Counted from the stretch's first letter, positions 29,745 through 39,262 are shown. The stretch is 64,000 nt of DNA from CANMXU01 sp052030545 (GCF_052030545.1 NZ_JBPDIH010000011.1:62001-126000), one strand, 5' to 3'. Translations and numbers: made by a program. The notes: a model not told the origin generated them from the letters alone.

Positions 29745-31496
29745 ATGGAAAAAGTTTTCGAACAACTGATACATAAACTTAATCAGCAACTTTCATTCAT
29801 TTATCGGGAAGTTGCCATTGAACAACCCATAGCTGAACTCGCATTAGAGCTGGCAAACTTAATGCGCTTGTCTGATGATAGTCAAGCGCCAGTACCGTAC
29901 GCAAACCATTGGTCAGAGCAAGACGCCATCTTAATTACTTATGGCGACAGTGTTATTTCAGCCGATACCTCGCCATTAAAAACCTTGCAAACATTTTTAG
30001 ATAATCATATTGGCGATAGCATTAACGGTGTGCATATTTTGCCGTTTTTTCCCTACAGCTCAGACGACGGTTTTGCGGTAATTGACTACGCCGCCGTCAA
30101 CCCAACACTAGGCACTTGGCAAGATATAAGCGCGATTGCCGAAAGTCGCAATTTAATGTCTGATCTGGTGATTAACCACTGCTCGAGCGAAAACCTTTGG
30201 TTTCAACACTTTGTTCAAGGGCAAGGCGAAGGGCACGATTTCTTTTTCACCGCCAAAGAAAGTGATGATATTTCAGACGTTGTTCGCCCTAGAACCTCAC
30301 CGTTATTAAGAGCTACCGAAACTGAAAATGGACAACAACATGTTTGGTGTACTTTTAGTCATGATCAAGTCGATTTTGACTTTCGCAATCCCGCGGTACT
30401 AAAAGCTTTTGTCACCATTATTCGACAATATCTTGATGCCGGTGTGAAAATATTTCGTTTTGACGCCATTGCCTTTATTTGGAAGGTGGTTGGCACTAAA
30501 TCGATTAACTTACCCGAAACTCATGAAATTGTAAGATTGCTACGAACTTTAATTGAATGGGCACAGCCAAACGCGATTATTATTACCGAAACTAATATTC
30601 CTAATACGCAAAACTTAACCTACTTTGGTAATGCCAACGAAGCACATGCCATCTACAACTTTTCACTACCTCCGTTATTATTAAATACCCTATTAACCGG
30701 CAATTGCTTATATTTAAAGCGCTGGTTAATGAGCATGCCACCAGCACAAAATGGTACTACCTACTTTAACTTTATTGCCTCGCACGACGGCATAGGGTTG
30801 CGCCCAGCTGAAGGCTTATTAAACGATGAAGAACTGACAAGCTTGATCACCACCATTGAAAACTTTGGCGGTAAAATATCGTGGCGCACATCTGATAATG
30901 GTGAGCAAAAAGCTTATGAAATGAATATTGCATTGTATGACGCAATGCAAGGTACTGTTGCAGGTAAAGACGAATGGAATTTTGATCGTTTTATTTGCGC
31001 ACACGCGATCATGTTTGCCCTTGAAGGCATACCTGGTATTTATATACACAGCATGTTGGGCACACAAAACGATGAACAAAAACTCGCGCAAACAGGACAT
31101 AATCGCGCGATTAACCGCCATCGCTGGCAACAGCCATTATTAGAAGCTGCGTTAAATGATGACAATAAACACCATGCAAAAGTGTTATCGCATTTAAAGG
31201 CGTTGTTAGATATTCGCATAAAACAGCCGGCATTTCACCCCAATGCCACGCAATTTACCCTACATTTAGGTTTACAGTTGTTTGGCTTTTGGCGACAAAG
31301 CCTAGATCGAAAACAAAGTATTTTTTGTGTCAGCAATATCTCTGATCAACCACTGGCGTTACCGCTAAGTGAACTTAACTTGATTATTACTGAGTCTTGG
31401 ATTGAGCTGATAAGTCATCAAGAGATCACGGAGTTAACGGAAGAAATTCTCTTAGCGCCTTATCAAACGGTTTGGATTTCAAATAAAAAATCATAG
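29745..31496 (+). CDS. GH13_18 phosphorylase, probably glucosylglycerate phosphorylase
   Basis: A 583-residue glycoside hydrolase family 13 enzyme of the sucrose phosphorylase group. [17 protein letters not shown], the nucleophile Asp in [11 protein letters not shown], the acid Glu in IITETNIP and the transition-state Asp in [11 protein letters not shown] are all present. Family members act on sucrose, glucosylglycerol, or glucosylglycerate (as E. coli YcjM). The neighbouring glucosylglycerate synthase and phosphatase genes and the glycerate kinase make glucosylglycerate the most likely substrate, giving glucose 1-phosphate and D-glycerate. The specificity is inferred from context. Confidence 0.8.
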   Translation: MEKVFEQLIHKLNQQLSFIYREVAIEQPIAELALELANLMRLSDDSQAPVPYANHWSEQDAILITYGDSVISADTSPLKTLQTFLDNHIGDSINGVHILPFFPYSSDDGFAVIDYAAVNPTLGTWQDISAIAESRNLMSDLVINHCSSENLWFQHFVQGQGEGHDFFFTAKESDDISDVVRPRTSPLLRATETENGQQHVWCTFSHDQVDFDFRNPAVLKAFVTIIRQYLDAGVKIFRFDAIAFIWKVVGTKSINLPETHEIVRLLRTLIEWAQPNAIIITETNIPNTQNLTYFGNANEAHAIYNFSLPPLLLNTLLTGNCLYLKRWLMSMPPAQNGTTYFNFIASHDGIGLRPAEGLLNDEELTSLITTIENFGGKISWRTSDNGEQKAYEMNIALYDAMQGTVAGKDEWNFDRFICAHAIMFALEGIPGIYIHSMLGTQNDEQKLAQTGHNRAINRHRWQQPLLEAALNDDNKHHAKVLSHLKALLDIRIKQPAFHPNATQFTLHLGLQLFGFWRQSLDRKQSIFCVSNISDQPLALPLSELNLIITESWIELISHQEITELTEEILLAPYQTVWISNKKS

Positions 31497-31504
31497 GCTA
31501 TGAT

Positions 31505-31534
31505 GACAATGTTAAGCTTTCACTTAACATTGTC
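31505..31534 (+). terminator. Terminator of the glucosylglycerate operon
   Basis: Perfect 12-bp stem, GACAATGTTAAG at 31505-31516 and its complement at 31523-31534, with a 6-base loop. It is followed by TAATATTTTT and starts 8 bases after the stop codon. Confidence 0.85.
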
Positions 31535-31680
31535 TAATATTTTTACACTTAGTTTACAGCGCACAACGAACTTCCGACAACACCTTGAAATAAAACAGTT
31601 TTTAATAATGGCACGTTAAGTGCTAATAATAAGTTATTAAAGTAAAAAACAATAACTGAAACAATTTTAAGGGAAACGAA

Positions 31681-32259
31681 ATGCGTTTAAACATACTAAA
31701 AGCAATTGCAGCGAGCTTAGTCATTACACTTAGCAGTGTTGCGAATGCCGGCATAATTTCAACGGGTGATATTGCAATTAACCAATCTATTCCAGACCGT
31801 GCGACCGTAACTGATACTTATACTGAAACAAGCACTGATATTATTGATAATGTTTGGGTATATTTTGATGCAACTTCAAGCTGGATTGGTGATTTTGAAG
31901 TCATGCTGAGCCATAACGGTGTTAACGTGTTGATTTTAGACAACCAAGGCGGCCCACAAGATGCGGTAAACGATTGGTTCTCTGATCTGTACGCAACTGC
32001 GCCAACTTGGCCGCAAGTTGCTGACACTTCAACAAACTATGGTTTTTTACCCTCGCAAAGCTTATCAGCGTTTAACGGTTTATCTGCTCAAGGCGACTGG
32101 GCATTAACGGTTACAGATACTTTGAGTGCAGATTCAGGTTTTGTGAATAGCTGGGCGTTACAATTTTCGACGCATTCAGCACAAGTACCAGAGCCTTCAA
32201 CGTTAGCTATTTTTGCTTTAGCAATTCTAGGTTTTGCCTCTCGTAAGTTTTCAAAATAG
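31681..32259 (+). CDS. PEP-CTERM protein with P/Homo-B domain
   Basis: A 192-residue exported protein. A signal peptide ends at VANAG (about residue 24). The middle (SIPDRATVTDTYT, WIGDFEVMLSHNGV, GDWALTVTDTLSADSG, WALQFS) matches the proprotein convertase P domain, a jelly-roll that here stands without a protease. The C-terminus VPEPSTLAIFALAILGF followed by basic residues is a PEP-CTERM sorting tag, processed by exosortase in bacteria that make exopolysaccharide. No exosortase gene is in the window. Confidence 0.85.
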   Translation: MRLNILKAIAASLVITLSSVANAGIISTGDIAINQSIPDRATVTDTYTETSTDIIDNVWVYFDATSSWIGDFEVMLSHNGVNVLILDNQGGPQDAVNDWFSDLYATAPTWPQVADTSTNYGFLPSQSLSAFNGLSAQGDWALTVTDTLSADSGFVNSWALQFSTHSAQVPEPSTLAIFALAILGFASRKFSK

Positions 32260-32281
32260 CATTAAATAAATAGTAATCTCT

Positions 32282-32313
32282 AAAAGCACTTGACCTTGAT
32301 CTAGTGCTTTTTT
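32282..32313 (+). terminator. Rho-independent terminator
   Basis: AAAAGCACT at 32282-32290 pairs with AGTGCTTTT at 32303-32311 across a 12-base loop, followed by further T residues. It ends the first PEP-CTERM gene. Confidence 0.8.
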
Positions 32314-32381
32314 ATTGCCTAAAGAAATGTCAGCTATTTTTACAAACTATCAGTAACTTAGCATAACGCACAATGTAACTA

Positions 32382-32397
32382 TATGATTTATGTCACA
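32382..32397 (+). promoter_or_regulatory. Possible CRP-like site
   Basis: TATGA, six bases, TCACA resembles a CRP half-site pair (TGTGA-N6-TCACA) with one mismatch. It lies 69 bases before the second PEP-CTERM gene. Weak evidence on its own. Confidence 0.25.
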
Positions 32398-32465
32398 TAA
32401 AACTTATGGTCTACTTTATGCTTCTAACGATTAACCCTTTTATTATGCTCACCAAAGGAATGCCG

Positions 32466-33128
32466 ATGAAATTTTTCAAAACACTTGTACTGTCAGTATC
32501 ATTGTTGATTACTGCCACTAGCCAAGCCGCATTTATTACCACCAATGAAGCCAGCTTAGATGCTATTTTTTCACAAGCAAGCTTTGGCAATATGCCGATT
32601 GATATTCGTATCGGCGCTGCAACCGAACTGGTTTTTCCAGACTTGTTAGATATTGACACTAACGCGGAAATTGCCACTTTATTCGCACAACATGTTGGTT
32701 TAGCAACCGTGGTAAACTTCTATTTTGTTGACACCATCAGCGCCTGTGGCGGTATCAACCCAGCCATAGTTGGTTGTGGTGAGTTTCCAGGTAACGACTT
32801 TGTTGTAGAGTCTAGCTTTGCTGCAAGTGGGTTTGGTGGTGAACTACTCGCCCATGAATTAGGGCATAATTTAGGGCTACCTCACATTAACGGTGCATTT
32901 TTAATGGACCCTGCGCTTAATGGCCAAACCTTAATCACCGACAACGAAGTCAACATTATTCGTAACAGCCCGTTGGTACAAACAGACGGTCAATTTTTTT
33001 GGGTCGACATTAACCCTGTGCTTATCGTTCGTGAAGCGATTCAATCGGTACCAGAACCTAGCACCTTAGTATTGTTTTTACTGTCTGGCGGCCTGTTATT
33101 TTCAATGGGTAAAAAACGCGCAAAATAA
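32466..33128 (+). CDS. PEP-CTERM zinc metalloprotease-like protein
   Basis: A 221-residue exported protein. A signal peptide ends near SQAA. HELGHNLGLPH is a complete metzincin zinc-binding motif (HExxHxxGxxH), followed by a likely Met-turn in FLMDPALNG. The C-terminus VPEPSTLVLFLLSGG ends in basic residues, a PEP-CTERM tag. ATG 32466 is preferred because AAGGA lies six bases before it; ATG 32460 and 32406 are in frame. It may be an extracellular matrix-linked peptidase. It belongs with the preceding tagged protein as a possible pair but has a separate terminator. Confidence 0.82.
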   Translation: MKFFKTLVLSVSLLITATSQAAFITTNEASLDAIFSQASFGNMPIDIRIGAATELVFPDLLDIDTNAEIATLFAQHVGLATVVNFYFVDTISACGGINPAIVGCGEFPGNDFVVESSFAASGFGGELLAHELGHNLGLPHINGAFLMDPALNGQTLITDNEVNIIRNSPLVQTDGQFFWVDINPVLIVREAIQSVPEPSTLVLFLLSGGLLFSMGKKRAK

Positions 33129-33172
33129 TCGATATTAATTAAAATTTAAGATAGATAGTTTGCGATTATACT

Positions 33173-33220
33173 CAGTACTTTTATATGCTTTTCAATTTTT
33201 CAAAGCGTATAATAGTACTG
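33173..33220 (+). terminator. Hairpin after the metalloprotease gene
   Basis: A 19-bp imperfect stem (one mismatch and one G-U pair) from CAGTACTTTTATATGCTTT at 33173-33191, with its partner ending at 33220, then ATTTCCTTTCTT. Likely a terminator for the gene ending at 33128. Confidence 0.6.
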
Positions 33221-33330
33221 ATTTCCTTTCTTGTTCACCCCATCCGTATTGCAACAATTTTTAGCAAAAAGCTGGATAAAAGATCCAGCGTCGTAATAAT
33301 CTTTGTATAAACTTAGTGTTATACTCATTA

Positions 33331-33610
33331 GAGCGTGTTGACCTTTGCGGTATAAATTTTGTTCTCATTAAACGTGATTCTGATTTTATGCAAAGGATAA
33401 AAATGCGTAGCGATTGAAGTATCGTTATTCTATATAAATGCGCTATAACGAGAGTAAATCACGTTTAATCGAATCTTAGTGACAGCCTTTGTTGCCTATT
33501 TTTACTACGTTATCGCCTATTTATGTGGAACAACCACACTGCATAGGCACTGCCTTGTATAAATACGCAATATACTGCTGCAAAAACATACATCAAAGAT
33601 CAACACGCTC
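33331..33610. mobile_element. MITE-like element with TA target duplication
   Basis: A 280-base non-coding element bounded by inverted repeats, GAGCGTGTTGACCTTTG at the left end and CAAAGATCAACACGCTC at the right (one mismatch over 17). TA flanks both ends (33329-33330 and 33611-33612), as expected for IS630/Tc1-mariner type target duplication. Inside is a second inverted pair, ATTAAACGTGATT near 33368 and its exact complement near 33458. No transposase reading frame is present, so it would move in trans. It ends 36 bases before the next gene start. Confidence 0.75.
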
Positions 33611-33646
33611 TAGACTGTTTATCAGTGTTCAAGGTTGGGAAAGCAA

Positions 33647-34105
33647 ATGTCTATTAATAAAACCGTTCAATTAGTGCTATGTTTCACTTTATTTTTTTGC
33701 GTTACCGCATGCAGTGACGAGCAAACTCAAGTAGTAAAAGCTGGCTGGACCAAAAGCTGCCCGAATAATGAGTTTTGTTTTATCCACCCTGAAAGCCTAA
33801 AATCTGCCGAAATTCAGATAATAGATTCGACGGCTGGAAAACTAGAAGATGACAACATGGTGGTGTTATTTGACCTAAGCATATACGCCAGTCAATTAGA
33901 TGATTTGCGACAAGCAAAAACAGAATCAGTTACCATAGACGATTTATCTGGAACGTTATTTGTTCAAGATAAACGTATCGGCCTAGCTATCCCAGAAGTT
34001 AACGGCACAGTACGATTCTCGATGCTGATCATCTACAAAGAAGCGTTAGCGGAAGAGCAAGGTAAAGAAATTTTAAAATCAATCACGTTCAAGCAGCCAA
34101 AATAA
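33647..34105 (+). CDS. Predicted small lipoprotein
   Basis: A 152-residue protein with a lipoprotein signal: hydrophobic run, then lipobox VTAC with the lipid-bearing Cys at about residue 22 followed by Ser-Asp, where Asp at +3 leaves sorting unclear. The mature domain has two further cysteines (KSCPNNEFCF) and a mixed alpha/beta pattern. I do not recognise the family. ATG 33647 has GGGAAAG upstream; a TTG at 33635 would add four residues. Its promoter may lie in or beside the MITE. Confidence 0.7.
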   Translation: MSINKTVQLVLCFTLFFCVTACSDEQTQVVKAGWTKSCPNNEFCFIHPESLKSAEIQIIDSTAGKLEDDNMVVLFDLSIYASQLDDLRQAKTESVTIDDLSGTLFVQDKRIGLAIPEVNGTVRFSMLIIYKEALAEEQGKEILKSITFKQPK

Positions 34106-34111
34106 TAACTG

Positions 34112-35074
34112 TTATAGTGCATGATTATTAGCATTAACATCGAGTATTACTGCTTGGGAAAAATGCTGTTTAGGTAATATATAGTTAGCAAAATTAATCA
34201 CGCTACCGGTTGTCAATGATTGCTGTACAAGAGATTGGCTAATGTAGTTTGAAGGAATATTCGCTTTAGTTAGCGCTTCAAATTCGAGCTCATTATTGCT
34301 TAATACATCAAGTGATGCCGGCTTTAGTACCGCCAATATTATCGGCAATAATTCGATTAAATTTAAATTAGACGCAAAGCTGACATAACTACTGTCGGCT
34401 TGCGGCGTTACATGAATGGTTAAATACTTACCCGCTAAAATCGCATTAACTGAATAACCATAAGGTTCAAAGGTAAAATCATCTATTTGAAACCCCGGCA
34501 CTAACTCTTCCAGTCGTAAAAACTGACGAATATCGGCTGAATTTACTCCCTCTCGGGTTAAGTGCTTAGACGCTTGCTCGCTAATTTGATAAGCAAATAT
34601 CTCATAGGTTTTATCTTCCGCTGACGCTTGAAAGCCATTGTTTTGGTGAAAAACAAAATTATGATGGCTGTCCATCGCACCAAAGCGCATTGCCGTGCCA
34701 TCAATATATTGGCTTAACTGTTTAATGTCGTCGCCAAAACAACTGGGCTGGGCGTGAGAAAAATATTCATTTTTACGTTGATAGGTTAAGTGTTTTATCT
34801 TGTCGACACCCAGTTGTTGAATGAAATATTCGACTGAGTTAACTAAGTTAGTTTCACCGCACGTTAAAATGAGAAAACTACTGTGCCAAACAAACAAGCT
34901 AGATTCTGACAATAAGAACGCTTTGCACTGCTCGTTTGAAATACTCGACAATATTTTAGCATGGCAGCAATTTACCAATTCAGCCCAAAATTCATCATTA
35001 ATATCAGTAAGTAGTGAAAAATTATCGTTATGAACGAGTACTTCAACTTTTTTTTCTGAACCTTCAAAAAACAC
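34112..35074 (-). CDS. S-adenosylmethionine decarboxylase, eukaryotic type
   Basis: A pyruvoyl enzyme that makes decarboxylated AdoMet for spermidine synthesis. It matches the eukaryotic family rather than E. coli SpeD: FFEGSEKKVEV at the N-terminus, self-cleavage site LSESSLFVW (between Glu57 and Ser58, giving the pyruvoyl group), catalytic Cys in ILTCGET (Cys72), and EPYGYSVNAI plus LTIHVTPQADSSYVSF near the C-terminus, all with counterparts in human AMD1. Its length of 320 residues is close to the eukaryotic size. It is divergent from the agmatinase-arginine decarboxylase operon, completing a polyamine locus. No spermidine synthase is in the window. Confidence 0.9.
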   Translation of the reverse strand: MFFEGSEKKVEVLVHNDNFSLLTDINDEFWAELVNCCHAKILSSISNEQCKAFLLSESSLFVWHSSFLILTCGETNLVNSVEYFIQQLGVDKIKHLTYQRKNEYFSHAQPSCFGDDIKQLSQYIDGTAMRFGAMDSHHNFVFHQNNGFQASAEDKTYEIFAYQISEQASKHLTREGVNSADIRQFLRLEELVPGFQIDDFTFEPYGYSVNAILAGKYLTIHVTPQADSSYVSFASNLNLIELLPIILAVLKPASLDVLSNNELEFEALTKANIPSNYISQSLVQQSLTTGSVINFANYILPKQHFSQAVILDVNANNHAL

Positions 35075-35317
35075 AGACTTTCCTAACGTTACTTTTCAGC
35101 GGCACCATTACCAACCAAACATTTCAAGCAAAACCCTAATATAAAGTCACTATTAGGCACAAAAAAGAGGCGGTATTTTACAAAAAAAAAGGTAGATTTC
35201 AATAGATAATCGCTTAATAATTGAGTGAATTTTATACGCATAAAAAGCTATACTTTATGGCGTTTTTAAGCATAATGCGACATTTATTTCTGCTGGTATA
35301 TTATTTGAGTTTTTACA

Positions 35318-36256
35318 ATGAATACTAACCACAAAATTTGTGAGCTAAGCATCACGCTTTCTCAACCTGAAACGCGTTTTGACTTCGCACAACCTACAGA
35401 TTGCTTGCATGAAAATGGCCTATATATTTTAGGTTTTGAGTTCGACGGTACCGCCTGCTTTCGCAAAGGCACCAAAGCCGGACCAAATGCATTAAGAAAT
35501 GTCTCTGACGGTATTGAGTCATATTCTCCATACCTAGACGCCGACATTGCCGATATTTGCTTTTATGACTTAGGAAACTTATCAACTAAGATTATTCCTT
35601 GTGGCGACTCACACCAAGATATTGAGCAGCAGTGGCAAGTGGCGAGCAATGATTACTGCACGCAATTTAACGCTGAAACTTTAGCTAAGCATAAAATAAA
35701 AACGCTAACCTTAGGCGGCGAACACTCTATTTCTTATGCGCCAATTACACAATATTTAAAGGCCTATGAAAACTTAGTGGTATTGCACTTGGATGCGCAT
35801 GCAGACTTGCGCGACGGATATTTAGGGTTTCACTATTCACATGCCGCCATTATAAAACGTGTGCATGATAATTTTTCGGCGCAGCATCAACTTATTCAAT
35901 ACGGTATTCGCTCGGGCACTAAAGAGGAATACCAATGGATGCGCACCAATAACACCCTTAAAAATAGTCGCGCAGAATTTTTACAGTCGGTTGCTGAAAT
36001 AGCCGATGATCGCCCTATCTACCTCACCCTCGATTTAGATTATTTCGACCCGAGCTTTTTTCCAGGTACGGGAACACCAGAACCAGGCGGCGAAGATTTT
36101 CACTCTTTTGTTAGTCTTTGCAAGCTATTAAAAAATAAAAACCTTGTCGGTTGTGACGTAGTTGAACTGTCACCCGAAATTGACGCGACTGGCAATAGTG
36201 ATGTTTTTGCCGCCAAGGTCGTACGCGAATTAATTATTTGTTTAAATCATCAGTAG
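35318..36256 (+). CDS. speB: Agmatinase (ureohydrolase family)
   Basis: Hydrolyses agmatine to putrescine and urea with a binuclear manganese centre. Metal ligands are visible in GGEHSISY, HLDAHADLRD and LTLDLDYFDPSF, followed by GTGTPEPGG. The arginase/agmatinase fold is clear at 312 residues. Agmatinase is preferred over arginase because arginine decarboxylase follows 10 bases later in the same operon. Confidence 0.9.
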   Translation: MNTNHKICELSITLSQPETRFDFAQPTDCLHENGLYILGFEFDGTACFRKGTKAGPNALRNVSDGIESYSPYLDADIADICFYDLGNLSTKIIPCGDSHQDIEQQWQVASNDYCTQFNAETLAKHKIKTLTLGGEHSISYAPITQYLKAYENLVVLHLDAHADLRDGYLGFHYSHAAIIKRVHDNFSAQHQLIQYGIRSGTKEEYQWMRTNNTLKNSRAEFLQSVAEIADDRPIYLTLDLDYFDPSFFPGTGTPEPGGEDFHSFVSLCKLLKNKNLVGCDVVELSPEIDATGNSDVFAAKVVRELIICLNHQ

Positions 36257-36266
36257 AGAATGCACA

Positions 36267-38198
36267 TTGAACACTCCATTAACACCTTGGTCAATTGATG
36301 ACGCTGAAAACACCTATCATGTAAAACGTTGGGGTAACGGATACTTTGAAATAGGCGCCTCTGGCGATATTCATGTTATTCCTCGATATGACCAGCCAGA
36401 CTTAAAAATAAACCTTAGAGAAGTTGTCGAAGAAATTAATACTTCAGGTATTCAGCTACCTGTTGTGGTGCGTTTTCATGACATTTTACGCTCGCAAGTA
36501 GAGCTATTAAATGAAACGTTTCGAGACACCATAAGAGCCGCTAATTATGAAGGTCAGTATTTTGGTGTGTTTCCAGTAAAAGTTAACCAAATGCGTGAAG
36601 TTATTGAAGAAATTGTTGATGCTGGCAGTCGATATAACTATGGTTTGGAAGCCGGTTCAAAGCCAGAACTTATCGCAGCACTTGCCTACAATACCAATAA
36701 AAATTCGTTAACCGTATTAAATGGTTATAAAGACGAAGAATATTTACGCTTGGCTTTATTAGGATTAAAAATCGATCGCAATATGATTATTGTTATCGAG
36801 AAATACAGCGAGCTGATTAAACTTATCGAGCTATCCAAAAAATTAAACGTAAAGCCTGTGATTGGTTTACGGGTAAAAATGATGGTCAAAGGTCGTGGCA
36901 AGTGGGAGCATTCTAGCGGTGAACGCGCTAAATTTGGCTTAAGTATCGCTGAAATCCTTAATGCCGTTGCCTATCTAGAAGCGGAAGGTTTAACGGAATG
37001 CATTAAACTTTTGCACTTTCACATTGGCAGCCAACTTACCGATATTCGGGCAATTAAAGAAGCAGTACAAGAAGCGTCACTGATCTACAGTAAGTTAGTA
37101 AAACAAGGCGTGCCAATTGAATACGTCGACGTTGGCGGTGGCTTAGCCATTGATTATGACGGCTCACAATCAACTAACGATTCATCGTGTAATTACAGTT
37201 TAAGTGAATACGTTTCCGATATTGTTTACGGATTTAAGCAAAACTGCGACTTAGAGTCTGTACCACACCCGCATTTAGTGAGTGAAAGTGGACGAGCAAT
37301 AACCGCGCATCATTCATGTGTTATCACTAACGTTATTGGCGAAATTCACCCAAGTGGCACGCAATATTCAACACGTAAATCCACGGGTGAACATATTATC
37401 GTCAGTAATATTCGAGAGTTAGAGCAAGATTTGCTCGATAGCGAACAAAACGATAATCACCAAGAAATTTATAACGATGTTGTGCAATTAAAATCGCAAG
37501 CCATGCAGGCTTTCAAACTCGGCATTTTCACTTTAGATGAATTGGCAAAAGTGGAAACCATGTATTGGCGCATTCTTAATTTAATCCAGCAACAAATGCA
37601 AGAAGTCGACTTTATCCCTGAAGATCTCAACGATATCTCACAAATGCTATCGTCGCAGTATTTAGCCAATTTCTCTGTCTTCCAATCAGCCGCAGATTCG
37701 TGGGCAATAGATCAAGTGCTACCTATTATTCCAATTTCTCGCCTTAATGAAAAACCAAGCAAACTATGCAGCATTGTTGATATTACTTGCGATAGTGACG
37801 GTAAAATTGACAAGTTTATCGGCCAAGAATCTATCGCCGATAACATTCCAATGCATGCGCTAAAAGCAGATGAGGACTACTTTATTGGCTTATTTTTAAC
37901 CGGCGCATACCAAGATGTGATGGGCGATATGCACAACCTCTTTGGGCGTTTAAATGAAGTGCACATTGTCAGTTATGACGATGACCCTAAAGACTTTTAT
38001 ATCGAAGAAGTTGTTAAAGGTTCTTCAGTTGATAACGTGCTTTCAACCATGCAATATACGCCAGCTATTATGGCTCAGGTGATCAAAAAAGATATCGACG
38101 TGCAAATAGCGCGCGGTAAAATAAAACCAAGAGAAGGTGTTAATTTAATTGATTTTTATGAAGACTGTTTAGACGGATATACCTACCTAAAGCAGTAA
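36267..38198 (+). CDS. speA: Biosynthetic arginine decarboxylase
   Basis: PLP enzyme that decarboxylates arginine to agmatine. The 643 residues are of the SpeA type: VKRWGNGYFEIG at the N-terminus, FGVFPVKVNQ with the PLP lysine near residue 109, LHFHIGSQ, VDVGGGLAIDYDGS, HPHLVSESGRAITAHH and the late FYIEEVVKGSSVDNVL region. The start is TTG 36267, 10 bases after speB, with GAGAA as a weak ribosome binding site. SpeA and SpeB together give putrescine from arginine. Confidence 0.94.
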   Translation: MNTPLTPWSIDDAENTYHVKRWGNGYFEIGASGDIHVIPRYDQPDLKINLREVVEEINTSGIQLPVVVRFHDILRSQVELLNETFRDTIRAANYEGQYFGVFPVKVNQMREVIEEIVDAGSRYNYGLEAGSKPELIAALAYNTNKNSLTVLNGYKDEEYLRLALLGLKIDRNMIIVIEKYSELIKLIELSKKLNVKPVIGLRVKMMVKGRGKWEHSSGERAKFGLSIAEILNAVAYLEAEGLTECIKLLHFHIGSQLTDIRAIKEAVQEASLIYSKLVKQGVPIEYVDVGGGLAIDYDGSQSTNDSSCNYSLSEYVSDIVYGFKQNCDLESVPHPHLVSESGRAITAHHSCVITNVIGEIHPSGTQYSTRKSTGEHIIVSNIRELEQDLLDSEQNDNHQEIYNDVVQLKSQAMQAFKLGIFTLDELAKVETMYWRILNLIQQQMQEVDFIPEDLNDISQMLSSQYLANFSVFQSAADSWAIDQVLPIIPISRLNEKPSKLCSIVDITCDSDGKIDKFIGQESIADNIPMHALKADEDYFIGLFLTGAYQDVMGDMHNLFGRLNEVHIVSYDDDPKDFYIEEVVKGSSVDNVLSTMQYTPAIMAQVIKKDIDVQIARGKIKPREGVNLIDFYEDCLDGYTYLKQ

Positions 38199-38272
38199 AA
38201 TTATTCGCGGCTAGACTGGCGCAGTTAAGCAGTTTCAGTTCAGCAGTACAATTAAAAAATTATCCACCCGCT

Positions 38273-38306
38273 AACAATGAGTAAGCTGGTTTACTTACTC
38301 GTTGTT
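38273..38306. terminator. Hairpin between convergent speA and Trp-rich gene
   Basis: A 13-bp stem with one G-U pair (AACAATGAGTAAG with its partner at 38294-38306) around an 8-base loop, between two converging genes. No strong T run follows on either strand. Confidence 0.5.
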
Positions 38307-38333
38307 ATTGCGCCAATTTCCACACTGTTGCTA

Positions 38334-38549
38334 TTACTGCCAGCCAATCTTCCAATTTGACGGGCTTTTTAAATCGCGCCAATTTATTGAGTACTCATTA
38401 CCTGAAATAACCGCTTCAATAATGCACTCAGTTACCCGTTGATTTTCGTCAAAAGTAACGTCAATCACGGCAAAATGTTTTTCTTTATTACGCACATCAA
38501 CCTTAGTCCACTTACTATGCAATAACGCTTTCGGGTTAACTTGATTCAT
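38334..38549 (-). CDS. Small Trp-rich protein, TIGR02450 family
   Basis: A 71-residue protein beginning MNQVNPKALLHSKWT, with NKEKHFAVIDV and the closing WRDLKSPSNWKIGW. These match the conserved Trp-containing family TIGR02450, of unknown function, common in marine gammaproteobacteria. It stands alone. Confidence 0.8.
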   Translation of the reverse strand: MNQVNPKALLHSKWTKVDVRNKEKHFAVIDVTFDENQRVTECIIEAVISGNEYSINWRDLKSPSNWKIGWQ

Positions 38550-38749
38550 TTTACACCTTAAATAATCATTATTTGTAAAAGCTCTTTCAGGGTGTTTAGC
38601 GAGCTATTGATACAAACTGTACGGTTAAGCAGCAATAAAAGTTCATTTTTACGAGAAATTATAATCTTTGGTGAACCAAACACTAACTCGCAACGTAATA
38701 CCTTTATCAATATCATCTAAACACAATCAAAAAAAGCGAGTCGCTATTT

Positions 38750-39262
38750 ATGCGTTTTTTCTTACTTAGTATTATCTTGTTAGTTATCACCGGCTGCAGT
38801 ACCACCTATCAAAACCAAAACGTGCAAGGAAAAATTTTTCCTGCGATTTCAGGTCAAAGCCTAGCAAAAGAAACCGTTAATATTCCTAACGATTTTGACC
38901 AAGAACTCACGCTGCTATTAGTCGGCTACAAACAAGATGCACAGTTTGATATTGACCGCTGGTTAATTGGTTTAGATATGATACAAACCCAATTACCTGT
39001 TTATGAAGTGCCGACAATTCAAGGCATGTTTCCACGCATGTTTAGCACCATGATCGATAACGGTATGCGCGCTGGCATTCCAAAGTCATTATGGCAAGGC
39101 GTTGTTTCTGTGTATAAAGATGGTGATAAAGTTCAAGCCTTTACCGGCAATGTAAACCCAAACAATGCCAGAGTCATACTACTGAACAAAGCAGGTGAAA
39201 TTGTCTATTTTTACGATCAAGGTTTTTCAGTTGAGGCGCTCAACGCGGTTAATGTTTTTTAA
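38750..39262 (+). CDS. Predicted lipoprotein with thioredoxin-like fold
   Basis: A 170-residue protein with a lipoprotein signal (lipobox ITGC, lipidated Cys at about residue 16). The mature part (LTLLLVGYKQDAQFDIDRW, then VYEVPTIQ, VSVYKDGDKVQAF, ARVILLNKAGEIVYFYDQGFS) follows the strand order of the thioredoxin-like ATP10 group but lacks a CxxC motif. The assignment is tentative. Its end overlaps the end of the convergent LysR gene by 14 bases. Confidence 0.55.
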   Translation: MRFFLLSIILLVITGCSTTYQNQNVQGKIFPAISGQSLAKETVNIPNDFDQELTLLLVGYKQDAQFDIDRWLIGLDMIQTQLPVYEVPTIQGMFPRMFSTMIDNGMRAGIPKSLWQGVVSVYKDGDKVQAFTGNVNPNNARVILLNKAGEIVYFYDQGFSVEALNAVNVF

